A DNA stretch of 64,000 nucleotides from Gracilaria domingensis (Eukaryota; Rhodophyta; Florideophyceae; Gracilariales; Gracilariaceae). How positions within the stretch are numbered: the stretch's first letter is position 1; every line of letters begins with the position of its first letter. The stretch covers positions 159,087-223,086 of the forward strand of contig VCMS01000055.1 in NCBI GenBank assembly GCA_022539475.1, written 5' to 3'. The notes under the pieces are model-generated. The model had not been told where the DNA came from, ran no database searches, and saw nothing but the letters and a program-made list of their open reading frames with translations. Of this stretch, positions 15,579 through 24,033 are shown in pieces. A program made the translations under genes and the position numbers.

Positions 15579-16523
15579 TCACTGGCATTCAGTAGGGTCA
15601 GGCCAAGTAAGTGCTTCTCTACCAATACGTTCAACCCATTCAGAATGTTGAGCTGAATTCCATGCGGCAGTTCCACCCATATTGACGTCATCCATGATCT
15701 GATCAGACTCCAAGTATTCTTGAAGAATATGTTTGTCCCTCTCATCAATGGCTCTGATTCTGGCCTTAATCTTCTTTCCCATGATTGCTGTGACAAGGCC
15801 GATGATTCCTTTTAAGAAGAAGGGAGGATGGCATATGAGAATGGCTGCAACGCGAACAGGGAAGGTTTGAGAGAATGTGTTCTGTAATTCTCCGGGTAGT
15901 CTGAGGTCCAAGTTGTGAAACTTGAGATTGGCAAAATTGTGCACTATAATTACGCCATGAGTTTGAGCGGCGGGATATGTACGCATGGTCCATTCCATCA
16001 CGAGTGCTAGAGTTCGTACAGTGTCAAGAGCGGAAAAGGTTGAGGGGTCATGACGAGGTAATCTGACGTTAATGACAGGGCGTTGATCTCTATCTGTATG
16101 TCCACTGACGAAGACAACGCGTGATTGTAGCTGTTTCTGCGCGGCGCGCAAGCGTTCCGCGCGATCAGTGGAAGCAGCCAATCTTCGTTTCCATGCCAAA
16201 AAGTTTAACATGAGCTGTTCTGCACGCTTCACATCGCCCTTTCTGGCTCGGAGTGCAGCCAGTAGCCAAAAATGGTCCGCGTTTGCAACGGACTGGTTCC
16301 CAGATTGCGCTGCAGCTTGTCGGAGGCTTTGCACGAGTTTGTTTTCCTCTTCTGCCGAGCGTATGAACGGAGCGGACAAATCAGCGTGAGTGACGCGTGC
16401 GACGGTGTCGACGGTGTGGCTGGCGCCTATTGAACGAATCGTACTCAGCACGGAGGCCACGCCCGTCGGCGGTGCGGCGTTGTGCTGCAGGTGGGACAGG
16501 TCGTCCGTATGGCGGGAGCCCAT
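15579..16523 (-). CDS. CRAL-TRIO (Sec14-like) lipid-binding protein
   Basis: About 314 aa from the ATG at 16523; an upstream exon is possible because a good donor (CAC/GTGAGC) lies just before it in the same frame. Residues near 75-135 form the helical CRAL-TRIO N-terminal part (FWLLAALRARKGDVKRAEQLMLNFLAWKRR). The lipid-binding domain follows: PVINVRLPRHDP, TLALVMEWTMRTY, GVIIVHNFANLKFHNLD, FPVRVAAILICHPPFFLKGI, then a basic stretch IMGKKIKARI. Family knowledge: such proteins move hydrophobic ligands such as phosphoinositides or retinoid- and tocopherol-like lipids between membranes. The ligand cannot be read from sequence. It is divergent from the gene at 17294. Confidence 0.8.
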   Translation of the reverse strand: MGSRHTDDLSHLQHNAAPPTGVASVLSTIRSIGASHTVDTVARVTHADLSAPFIRSAEEENKLVQSLRQAAAQSGNQSVANADHFWLLAALRARKGDVKRAEQLMLNFLAWKRRLAASTDRAERLRAAQKQLQSRVVFVSGHTDRDQRPVINVRLPRHDPSTFSALDTVRTLALVMEWTMRTYPAAQTHGVIIVHNFANLKFHNLDLRLPGELQNTFSQTFPVRVAAILICHPPFFLKGIIGLVTAIMGKKIKARIRAIDERDKHILQEYLESDQIMDDVNMGGTAAWNSAQHSEWVERIGREALTWPDPTECQ

Positions 16524-17293
16524 GCCGGAAGAGAAGATGAGGCGTTCGCGCTCGCAGCTCACGTGCAGGCCGAGCGATGCCGCGCTTCTTCTGAGGCGAG
16601 GGAGAAGTCGTGGTTAGCAGCTGCCAGCTGCTGTTATCGCTGGTAGACTGGCGTGACGGCTTGGTGGCCAATCACAGTGGTCGACGTGGCGGCACAACAA
16701 TGCATACGATTGGCCGATTGCTCGATGACGCGGATCGCGTTCACGTCATGGGAGTACGTAAAAGCTGCAGTAGCATGACCTTTCAGCTTTGCCGTCAAGC
16801 TTCTCGCCGGAAAGCCTGCGCACAAACACTTCCCTGCATGGCGTCTGAATGTTGCTTCTTCGCCGCACCAAAATCAAGTCTGTTCGCCTGTTTGGGGCTG
16901 TGGCGTGAAACTACCATCCCTGATCTCGCAACTATGACGAGTGCCATGGCCCGAAAAGATGTAGTGTACTTGTAGTGGGAGTCCTGTCCCTTCTCAAGCA
17001 CCACATCATGTGCTGCGCTTCAAGCGAAGAGCATCACGATGATGTTCTGTTATTCACTGATTATCCGAATCTCGTACCTGAATAATATTCCTTTTCGACA
17101 ACGCCAGCACGCAAACTATAAACTGTTTGTAACAAATTCCCGTGATCTGTCATGCAACGCCCTGGCGTTACAGCATTTAACAGACTTGTTCTTGTTGTTG
17201 CGTTAAACTACCTGTACTGCTAAACATAGTTGGCTCACTCCAACAGTTGTGAACATAGTAACGAATCCAGCATCCAGTGCACACCTTCTTCCC
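16524..17293. promoter_or_regulatory. Divergent intergenic region
   Basis: About 770 bp between the CRAL-TRIO gene (minus) and the 290-aa gene (plus). A CCAAT element lies in GGTGGCCAATCACAG near 16660-16675. Part of 16524-16670 may be an upstream exon of the CRAL-TRIO gene. Nothing else was recognised. Confidence 0.4.
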
Positions 17294-18166
17294 ATGTCGC
17301 AGATTCCGCATTCAACGCCTGCGCAGAATGATGCTGCTCCGCCGACCGCTGAGCAAGGCATGTCTGAGCAAGGCATGTCTCTCGCAGCGTCTTTTGTAAA
17401 CACTCCTCTGCGCGTCTTGCAAGCAAAGGTGGATGCGCCGCTCATGTCGGGCGTTCTTCGTGATGGCAGTCGCCGGTCAGATAACCAAAGGCTTTCTGTC
17501 ACGTTTCCGATTCAAAGTTACATCATCAGAAACAATCGCACGCTATACGACCGTGGTGAGAATACTATTTACGTACCGCCTCCAAATCCTCGCCAAGACG
17601 TAGATTTCTTCAAACAATGTTTGCCATTATTCAAGGCAACAATTGTTAGAGATGGTTCTATTCTAGGTTATATCATTCATGATGTGCAGCAGGATCGCTC
17701 CCTGCTCAAGGTTCATTTTCACGGAGATACTACCAACCCGTTCTCCCGGGCGTTCAAGGCGTTTGTGCGAAGCCCCGTGCTCAAATGGGATGTTGAAAAC
17801 TGGGGGTTATTCCAAGATTTGCCTGTGGGAGCCAATCTTGGGCTCATTCAGGAGGTGTATCCTGATAACCGCGTGTTCTTCCCCACGGCGGACACCGGAA
17901 TGCCGCGTCTTGAGATGCAATACGCTGCCTCCTTGGGTCTCAAGTATTATTTTGCGGTAACCGACATCCCTGAACCAATTGGAGAAGTGGATTCGAGCCT
18001 TATAGCCAGGTTTGCTCCGAGAAGCGAAGCATACCTCATGAGCATTCGAAATTGCACGAGAGAGGAAGCAGTTCTGTGGTTTACCATGGTCATCGCCACG
18101 GACATGAAGCGAAGGAAGGTTCAGAATACCAAGTACGGACCCGGACTCCCGCTCTATGCGCTGTAG
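17294..18166 (+). CDS. Unrecognised 290-aa protein
   Basis: Intronless frame from the ATG at 17294. The first ~45 residues are polar and low-complexity, and contain a 15-bp tandem duplication coding for EQGMS twice. The rest looks globular, with alternating hydrophobic strands: VTFPIQSYIIRNNRTLYDRG, FKATIVRDGSILGYIIHDVQ, FSRAFKAFVRSPVLKWDVEN, LGLIQEVYPDNRVFFPTADT and a basic C-terminus (DMKRRKVQNTKYGPGLPLYAL region). No signal peptide or membrane segment is evident. I do not recognise the family. Coding reality is supported by length, codon regularity and compact placement between two divergent/convergent neighbours. Confidence 0.7.
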   Translation: MSQIPHSTPAQNDAAPPTAEQGMSEQGMSLAASFVNTPLRVLQAKVDAPLMSGVLRDGSRRSDNQRLSVTFPIQSYIIRNNRTLYDRGENTIYVPPPNPRQDVDFFKQCLPLFKATIVRDGSILGYIIHDVQQDRSLLKVHFHGDTTNPFSRAFKAFVRSPVLKWDVENWGLFQDLPVGANLGLIQEVYPDNRVFFPTADTGMPRLEMQYAASLGLKYYFAVTDIPEPIGEVDSSLIARFAPRSEAYLMSIRNCTREEAVLWFTMVIATDMKRRKVQNTKYGPGLPLYAL

Positions 18167-18234
18167 GCGTGCGTTTGTCATCCTGCGTATGATACAGCTC
18201 ACCGTGATACCTGACTTACAGCAGTGCAGCGCGC

Positions 18235-19797
18235 TCAGCCGGCGTCGGAGCGCGGCCGGCGTTTCTGGCGGCGCCACGCGCCGAACACCACGCCGCGCAT
18301 CACCGAGTGCACCCAGCGGAAGCGACGACTTCGTCGCCGCGAGCTATCGCGCCGCGCTGACGTCGAGTGTTCGCCGCGGCTGGTCGTGCGCCGCGGCCGC
18401 GCGCCCGACGCCGCCTCCGACCGCGACTCACTAAAGTCTCTTCTCGACCGCTCGTGCCCCATCATCATCATCCTCAGTCGCTCCATCACGAACAATTCGC
18501 TCAGCGTGCCGCCCCACGACCCGTACCCCCAGTCCGACCGCGTTCGCATGCGCTCACTTCCGTCGTCGTCCGTTGCTTCGATGCGCAGAGACGAGCACAC
18601 TTGTCGGTCGAAGATGTTGTACCATACCGATGATGGCGTGCTTCGGTTCACCAGCCGCAGCGCCCTTCGCAGTCGCGCAAACGATGAGCACTGAATATCT
18701 CTGCCGTGCGCGGCTCTTCTGTCGTCCCGATAGCTCGAAAACGAGCTGCTGTGCACGAACTGCGTGCTGGTGCATTGATCTTCGCCACTTACGATGCAGC
18801 TCTCCGGCGGGTAAATGACGTCAAAGTTGACGATTAGATCGCCGCGGAACGATGCGTCCTCGAAAGCGGGCATACCGGCGCCGCGAACCAACACGTTGAC
18901 ACCATGCTTCCATGAGAACTGTCTACTAAATACGGCCCAAACATCTACATTGACCGGCTTTCCATCGATACCCGTGATACTGACCACGGACCTCGTGAGC
19001 GCCTGCGCCAACGTGATGCTGTGTGAAACGCTCAGGTTATCGCCGTGTCTGACGAATTTAGGATGGGTCTTCTCCGCAATGGTGAACACGACGTCGCCAT
19101 CAATACAGCCAGCAATTCGGTTGCCACCGCCCTTGACTCGAATACGCATTCCAGCACGGCAGCCGGCCTTGACCGACACGCACCTCTCAAACATCTCTCT
19201 GACAATGACGCCATCGGACCTTGTAACGCAGCGAATAATCCTCACAAATCTGTCAACGCCACTAAAAAGTTGTTCTAACGTACACAGCACGGTGACTTGT
19301 AAATCCGGGGGTTTTGGTATTCTTCCCTCGCCATTGTCCCTTAGCAACGCCTCAGTGGGCTCATACTCGGCTCCCCACGCGCGTGGAAAGTACGGGCCGC
19401 AGTAAGCGGCTAGGCCCTCTACGCCGTCGTCGTACTCCACGGTGGAGATGCCGCCACAGGGCTGCATTCTGAAGCCGCTACGTAATCTGGCCGCGCCGTG
19501 AGTGCCAAAGAAGGTGCGCAAGAGATGCTCATGACTCTGCACGGGCTGGTCGTTGACGTACAGCACCTTTCGATCGTGGTCACGCGCGTGGTCGTCGTGC
19601 GCGTGGGCGGCATGCATGACGTCTCGCTTGCCAAAACGGATGAGAGGGGAGACGTAGGGAGGCCTAGAGGGGCGATTCGACGGGAGGGCGACGTGTGGAG
19701 CGCACGACTGGAGGCGACGGAGAGGGCTGTTCAAGCGCAGAAGTGCGGTCGCTTTAGAGATAGCGGCGGACAGTCTCGAGTGCACTTCGCGGCGCAT
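18235..19797 (-). CDS. DnaJ C-terminal (substrate-binding) domain protein without visible J domain
   Basis: Open from the ATG at 19797 to 18235. A type-II DnaJ substrate-binding region runs from about residue 150: PPDLQVTVLCTLEQLFSG, IRVKGGGNR, DGDVVFTIAEKTHPKFVRHG, DNLSVSHSITLAQAL, FRGDLIVNFDVIYPPE. Family knowledge: this double beta-barrel holds clients for Hsp70. The His-Pro-Asp J domain normally before it is absent; the N-terminal 130 residues are Arg/His-rich. After the YPPE end of the fold the frame runs on through unrelated Arg/Ser-rich sequence. A GT-AG candidate intron (18792-18749, donor GTAAGT, 44 nt) would replace that tail and end the protein near 18554. Divergent from the CnB-like gene, about 210 bp apart. 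Confidence 0.75.
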   Translation of the reverse strand: MRREVHSRLSAAISKATALLRLNSPLRRLQSCAPHVALPSNRPSRPPYVSPLIRFGKRDVMHAAHAHDDHARDHDRKVLYVNDQPVQSHEHLLRTFFGTHGAARLRSGFRMQPCGGISTVEYDDGVEGLAAYCGPYFPRAWGAEYEPTEALLRDNGEGRIPKPPDLQVTVLCTLEQLFSGVDRFVRIIRCVTRSDGVIVREMFERCVSVKAGCRAGMRIRVKGGGNRIAGCIDGDVVFTIAEKTHPKFVRHGDNLSVSHSITLAQALTRSVVSITGIDGKPVNVDVWAVFSRQFSWKHGVNVLVRGAGMPAFEDASFRGDLIVNFDVIYPPESCIVSGEDQCTSTQFVHSSSFSSYRDDRRAAHGRDIQCSSFARLRRALRLVNRSTPSSVWYNIFDRQVCSSLRIEATDDDGSERMRTRSDWGYGSWGGTLSELFVMERLRMMMMGHERSRRDFSESRSEAASGARPRRTTSRGEHSTSARRDSSRRRSRRFRWVHSVMRGVVFGAWRRQKRRPRSDAG

Positions 19798-20009
19798 CGC
19801 GCCCCTTTTTTCCGAAACGGCCGTGACAGCGAAGGTGCCAATTCAGAGCCGCTTCGATTTTTTGTGCCGTCGCTACAGCAAACGACGCGGTCACACACGC
19901 ACGTGCGCGCTGCCAGCTTGTCGCCGGCTCGAGCCGCCCGCGCGCCTTCAATCTCTTGTCGCCCGGTCTTCCACCCGTGCCACCGCGCTCCGCCGCGCCG
20001 ACGGCAAAC

Positions 20010-20528
20010 ATGGGCGCCAACACCTCCGCTTTGCTCTCGGAGGAAATTGAGGAGATCTCCCGCCAGACCAACCTGCAGCAGTCCGAGGTCAAGCGCCTGT
20101 ACAAGCGCTTTCAGAAGCTCGATCGCACCCAGTCCGGCACGCTGGACGCCACCAACTTGCTCATGGTGCCCGAGCTGGCCATGAACCCCCTCCACCCTCG
20201 TCTCATTTCCATCTTTGAAAACGTCAACTTTCAGCAGTTTGTCACCAATATTGGCGCTTTTACGTCCGGCGCCGATCCAGCGCGCAAGATTGACTTCACG
20301 TTTCGTGTGTACGATGTGGATGATGATGGCTACATTTCCACGCACGACTTGGAGCACATTCTCTCCCTGCTCGTTGGGAATCACATCGACGCGCACACCG
20401 TGGCGCAGCTGGCCGCAAAGGTGATCGCAGATGCTGACACTGATGGCGACGGCCGAATCTCCAGACAAGAGTTCACCGGCGCTATGGACGTTCCCGAGCT
20501 AGCGCGCAAGCTCACCGTATCATTCTAG
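20010..20528 (+). CDS. Calcineurin B / CHP-family EF-hand protein
   Basis: 172 aa from the ATG at 20010, intronless. MGANTS at the N-terminus puts Gly at position 2 with Ser/Thr nearby, a typical N-myristoylation signal. EF-hand 1 is DRTQSGTLDATN (near 37-48), EF-hand 3 DVDDDGYISTHD (near 105) and EF-hand 4 DADTDGDGRISRQE (near 145), the last two with full calcium ligands. The second loop is reduced to FENVNFQQF, so EF2 cannot bind calcium. VPELAMNPL and the short hydrophobic C-terminus (KLTVSF) resemble calcineurin-B homologous protein CHP as much as calcineurin B itself. Family knowledge: CnB regulates the phosphatase calcineurin A; CHP proteins are obligate cofactors of Na+/H+ exchangers. 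Confidence 0.88.
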   Translation: MGANTSALLSEEIEEISRQTNLQQSEVKRLYKRFQKLDRTQSGTLDATNLLMVPELAMNPLHPRLISIFENVNFQQFVTNIGAFTSGADPARKIDFTFRVYDVDDDGYISTHDLEHILSLLVGNHIDAHTVAQLAAKVIADADTDGDGRISRQEFTGAMDVPELARKLTVSF

Positions 20529-20613
20529 CTACATCACGTCCTGTACCATAATCACACTCACTTCCATTGTTTATTAGCCTACACAAAAACCCACAACCTT
20601 TTTGCTGCGGAAT

Positions 20614-21936
20614 CTACCCATCAATGTCTCTCGGTTTGGTACATCTCAACCATCCAAGCGGACAGTCATCATACAGCCTCGCTCTCCATACAGGCGTATA
20701 CACTCGAATTGGTAAAGGAACCTCCCGTTTATAATAACTCCATTGTATTCTCGACGCCTGTTTCTCCACGGCCTGATGGTAAACGCTAATCATAAACTTT
20801 GCAAGCGTGCTTCTCATTGAATATACCAACGTATATGTCAACCGCATTTGTTCCCTCTCCGAAAATCGATCCGCGATCAAGGGGTACAACACACTCGACT
20901 TTGTTTTCCTTAAGCTCTCACAATCGTGAATCAGTTTGCTTATTTCTACTGCTACCTGTCTCACCTCCTCTGCGTTGATTGCCCTCTGTGATGAAGTTAG
21001 AGTTAGTCCATCTTCAGGTTCGTATCCTTCTCGTATATTCAGTTCCGCTTTCTCGCTTCTTTGTTTTCCGTCTAGTTCACCTTTCACATGCTCGGTGTTA
21101 GTGGTTTTCTTCTTCCTTCTTCTCCTCGCACTCTTATTACGAATGGCTCTGAACGTGGACTTTGAAGAGCAAAGTCCTGCCGAAGTGTAAGCATATCCTG
21201 TAGCGCACACCAAACGCGCCAGTCGCTCATGCGCCACGTCCGAAGCATGCTCAATCCTCTGCCTCTCTTTTGAAAACAGATGTAGCGCTTTAGTGACGAC
21301 GGGCTCCGCCGTGCCTGCACGAACCCAGGGGAACAGCACATCGCGCTCTAAAACGTTGTACACCGCCCAGACGTTATCAACCAAGTAAGCAAAACTTCTT
21401 TCCAACGGCACAACGGCCCTTAGAGCGCGGGCGTCGCCCTCGCGAAGGCGATTCTCGACGTGTCTCAGAAACTGATGGATCCGTCGAAGATCCTGAACAA
21501 TATACAACTGATGCCATGTCAAACCATTCAATCGAAACTCATGCAGCGTCTTTCGAGTACCAACTGAACGACGGGCCTCTCTGGCAGCATTTCGAAGAGC
21601 CCGTTGAGAGCGCCAACGTGCAAGCGTCTGTCGTGGTGTGAAGATCGGCAATAACTTAAGCGCCGCCAACGCTGAGCGTGCTGCGCGGAGCAGCGGCAGC
21701 GGACGGAGACGAGCGAGTGGATGGTGACCTGAGCGCTGGCGTGAGGGACGATTGCTCGCCATGGCCGCCGACATGGCCGGCATTGGAACAGGAATCATGA
21801 GGGATGTCGAGTGCGGACTGCGCGGCATAGAGAGGGCAAAAGCGTCGACGCGTTTGAACATCGAAGCTGTACGTGTAGTTCGGGGATGTAAGATGCACGT
21901 TTGGCAGCATCGGGGGGAGCATCGATGACAGGGCAT
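20614..21936 (-). CDS. Uncharacterised, possibly hemerythrin-like helical protein
   Basis: 440 aa from the ATG at 21936; a later ATG is possible because the first ~90 residues are Arg/Ser/Pro-rich, perhaps a targeting leader. From about residue 135 the sequence is helical: WHQLYIVQDLRRIHQFLRHV, then NVWAVYNVLERDVLFPWVR, and after a Lys/Arg-rich linker (RRRRKKKTTN) a second unit KLIHDCESLRKTKSSVLYPL. The pattern His, Glu, then an acidic residue before LFPW or LYPL resembles hemerythrin-like (HHE) four-helix bundles, occurring twice. Hemerythrin identity is an inference; the metal ligands are not all obvious. It converges on the CnB-like gene, 85 bp apart. Confidence 0.6.
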   Translation of the reverse strand: MPCHRCSPRCCQTCILHPRTTRTASMFKRVDAFALSMPRSPHSTSLMIPVPMPAMSAAMASNRPSRQRSGHHPLARLRPLPLLRAARSALAALKLLPIFTPRQTLARWRSQRALRNAAREARRSVGTRKTLHEFRLNGLTWHQLYIVQDLRRIHQFLRHVENRLREGDARALRAVVPLERSFAYLVDNVWAVYNVLERDVLFPWVRAGTAEPVVTKALHLFSKERQRIEHASDVAHERLARLVCATGYAYTSAGLCSSKSTFRAIRNKSARRRRKKKTTNTEHVKGELDGKQRSEKAELNIREGYEPEDGLTLTSSQRAINAEEVRQVAVEISKLIHDCESLRKTKSSVLYPLIADRFSEREQMRLTYTLVYSMRSTLAKFMISVYHQAVEKQASRIQWSYYKREVPLPIRVYTPVWRARLYDDCPLGWLRCTKPRDIDG

Positions 21937-22283
21937 GCGCGTGATGTTCCATTAAGTGAAACCTGTACCCACCTTATAACCCTAATATGAAACAAAATCC
22001 CTACCCCTGCAAAAGCCCCTAAAATCAGGGTTCTTTTTCAAATCTGTACCCACCCAAAACCCCCTAAAATCGCACCCCGCTAAAAAAACCTCTAAAATCT
22101 GGGTACCTTGATGCCTTCCAGAGGCAACATTTGCTGACACGTGTATTTGGATTTTTAGGCAAAAATCTATGCGAAGGGTACAGATCACCGATTAATATAC
22201 CATTGGGGACAGTACTGAATATCCACAAAATAATATTTTGTTCATTCACTTCTGAAGTGTCTGCCTCCCTTATCCCTGTGTCC
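21937..22283. other. Boundary region with CCCTAAAATC-type short repeats
   Basis: Between the last host gene and the copia element. The motif C(C)CTAAAATC recurs near 22017, 22064 and 22092, with related AACCCTAA near 21979, separated by Leu-like TTCAAATCTGTACCCACC units (GTACCCACC at 21965 and 22047). It looks like a decayed short tandem array or an older element end. It is not a telomeric array. Confidence 0.45.
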
Positions 22284-22288
22284 GGAAT

Positions 22289-22632
22289 TGTTGGAATGAA
22301 AGCCGTGACGGGAGAGGGAGTGGTGGAATTATCAGCCTCCAGCAGGAGAGGCTGATAATTCGAACCGACAGTCTGCCACGCCACGCTTTGAAATGCTACG
22401 TGGCGAAAGCGGCGTGGCAGAAGTGCAGCCTCTATCTCCTCGAGAGCGCGTCTCAGTGCTCTATAAAAGCGGGAGGGAGCAGAGGAGTTCCTTTCTCTTC
22501 TGCTCTCCTCCCATCACCATCTTCCTACTCAAAGACTCTTTTCTACGCGCTGCGTCTTCATCCGCGCAAGGGAGCGAGCGCGAGCGCGTCAGCGAGCGCG
22601 TAAGCGAGCGTCAGCGAGCGTATGTTACGACA
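22289..22632 (+). repeat. Left LTR of copia element
   Basis: 344 bp. Contains a 14-bp perfect hairpin at 22326-22361, a TATAAA box at 22462-22467, pyrimidine-rich leader and a tail of GAGCG/CAGCGAGCG repeats before the terminal TTACGACA. Confidence 0.92.
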
Positions 22633-22641
22633 TTTGCAAAT

Positions 22642-22752
22642 CACAGTAATGGCGCAACGCAATACAGATACGCTTTTTGTAATATAGATAAAAAATAAAT
22701 ATAGATGTTACTTTATTAAAGCGTACCTGTAATGTGCTGCGCCATTAAAGTG
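22642..22752. repeat. 111-bp hairpin mini-element (MITE-like)
   Basis: The ends are inverted repeats of about 35 bp: the left arm opens CACAGTAATGGCGCAACGC and the right arm is its near-exact reverse complement (ends GCGCCATTAAAGTG). The AT-rich core contains repeated ATATAGAT. It starts 10 bp after the left LTR and immediately precedes an LTR-like sequence in inverse orientation, forming the tip of a larger foldback. Confidence 0.65.
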
Positions 22753-22759
22753 AGTGGCG

Positions 22760-23029
22760 AATGGCGTAAGGTAGGCTCGCTGACGCCCGTTTACGGGCTG
22801 GCTGAAGCGCTCTCGCTCGCTCGCTTGCGCAAATAAAGACCAAGCGCGTAGGCAAATTTGTTTGCGTACAAAGATGGTGATGGTAGGAGAGCCGCAGAGA
22901 AAGAAACTTCTCTGCTTTCTCTAGCTTTTATAGAGCACTGAAACGTGCTCTTGAAAAGAAAGGGGCTGCACTACTGCCGCGCTCGTTTTCGCCACGTCGC
23001 ATTTCAAAGCGTGGCGTGGCAGACTGTCG
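22760..23029 (-). repeat. Inverted, diverged copy of the copia LTR
   Basis: Reading the minus strand, the sequence follows the copia LTR from its middle (GACAGTCTGCCACGCCACGC, here as its reverse complement at the right end) through the CTATAAAAGC box to the GAGCG-rich tail, with more divergence than the two flanking LTRs show. The first ~75 bp of the LTR are missing. It is an older relic or the LTR of a nested related element. Confidence 0.7.
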
Positions 23030-23068
23030 TCAAATCCCTTCTGCCCCGCCCCGCCACCAACCCCTACG

Positions 23069-23743
23069 TTGTCATCTCTACAACGTTTTCTACGCCGATT
23101 GAATGCAGATCCCGTTGCTGGAAATTCAACCGGTACAGCCTTTTCTACTACCACTCTACCACGTGTGCTACGCCAACTTGTTGCACACACCGCTGCCGGT
23201 AATTCGTCCAGTACAGCCTCTAATAGCACTTCCAGGTTTAGCGGTGCTCTACCACGTGTCCCACTTCGGCCTGTCGCAAACCTCATAACCAAGCACTTAA
23301 CGTGTGCAGCATCTACTAGGGCATCTCAGCCTAGTAGAACACGTGCACAACCGGACACCTCTCACGACAACCACCAAGCAGGATCTTCTTCTGGCACGAC
23401 AGACCATGTCTTCACTTTTCATCTCAAACAAGGCCGTCTAAAGATCCTCTCTGTACAAAAAGACAAAGTGCTACGTGACAGAGTTGGCTGTGACGTGAAG
23501 CAGAAATCAAACCGGCACAGAACTTGCAGACTGTGCAACGTGCATTGCAACGGAAATCCAACGTAGCGCGTGCATTTGGATTCACGTGGACACCGTCACG
23601 GCTTGGCGAACAAGAAAATCCCTCAAAAGTGTGCAAATGACAACAAAACATTCGAGTCTTACACGCATTTGGAATCTCACCTTGCTGGTTGGGCGCACGA
23701 ACGCGATATGAACAAGACGAAGACCCAATTCATAATTCGTTAG
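23069..23743 (+). pseudogene. Fragment with two U1/matrin-type zinc fingers, one in-frame stop
   Basis: Open from 23069 to a TAG at 23564-23566, then open in the same frame to 23743. Just around the stop the sequence reads like a C2H2 finger of the U1 type (CRLCNVHCNGNPT, then VHLDSRGHRH). A second finger-like unit follows (KCANDNKTFESYTHLESHL, then H). The N-terminal part is Ser/Thr/Ala-rich. It does not resemble copia gag and sits beside the inverted LTR relic, so it may be cargo of a second, nested element. Confidence 0.45.
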
Positions 23744-24033
23744 TCATTTCTCGAGAACAGCCGCATAAAAGACCCCAGCAGCTAGTGATTTACTATTTTT
23801 TACTTTAGTTCTTTTTACCTATTGCTTCTAGTTTTCTACTTTTGGCTCCTAGTTTAAAAAAGTAATATTTTGAGCACCCCTGCAGGACAACCGCCTACCG
23901 TGAATCATCCGGCCGCCTCCCACGCCCCACAGGCTTCCACTCACCCACTCGTTAGAGAAGTCTTCGCGACTAACATCCGCCAACACTATTCCGCTCAAAA
24001 ATCTTTCGAGGACACCATACGTTTCTAAGATCC

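Noticed and set aside
21955-22105. Possible interstitial telomere repeat
   Set aside because: CCCTAAAATC units are irregular, few and separated by other sequence; no uniform tandem array.
22326-22361. tRNA-like element (TTCGAACC) in the LTR
   Set aside because: The sequence is a simple 14-bp hairpin repeated in both LTRs; no cloverleaf or acceptor stem can be drawn.
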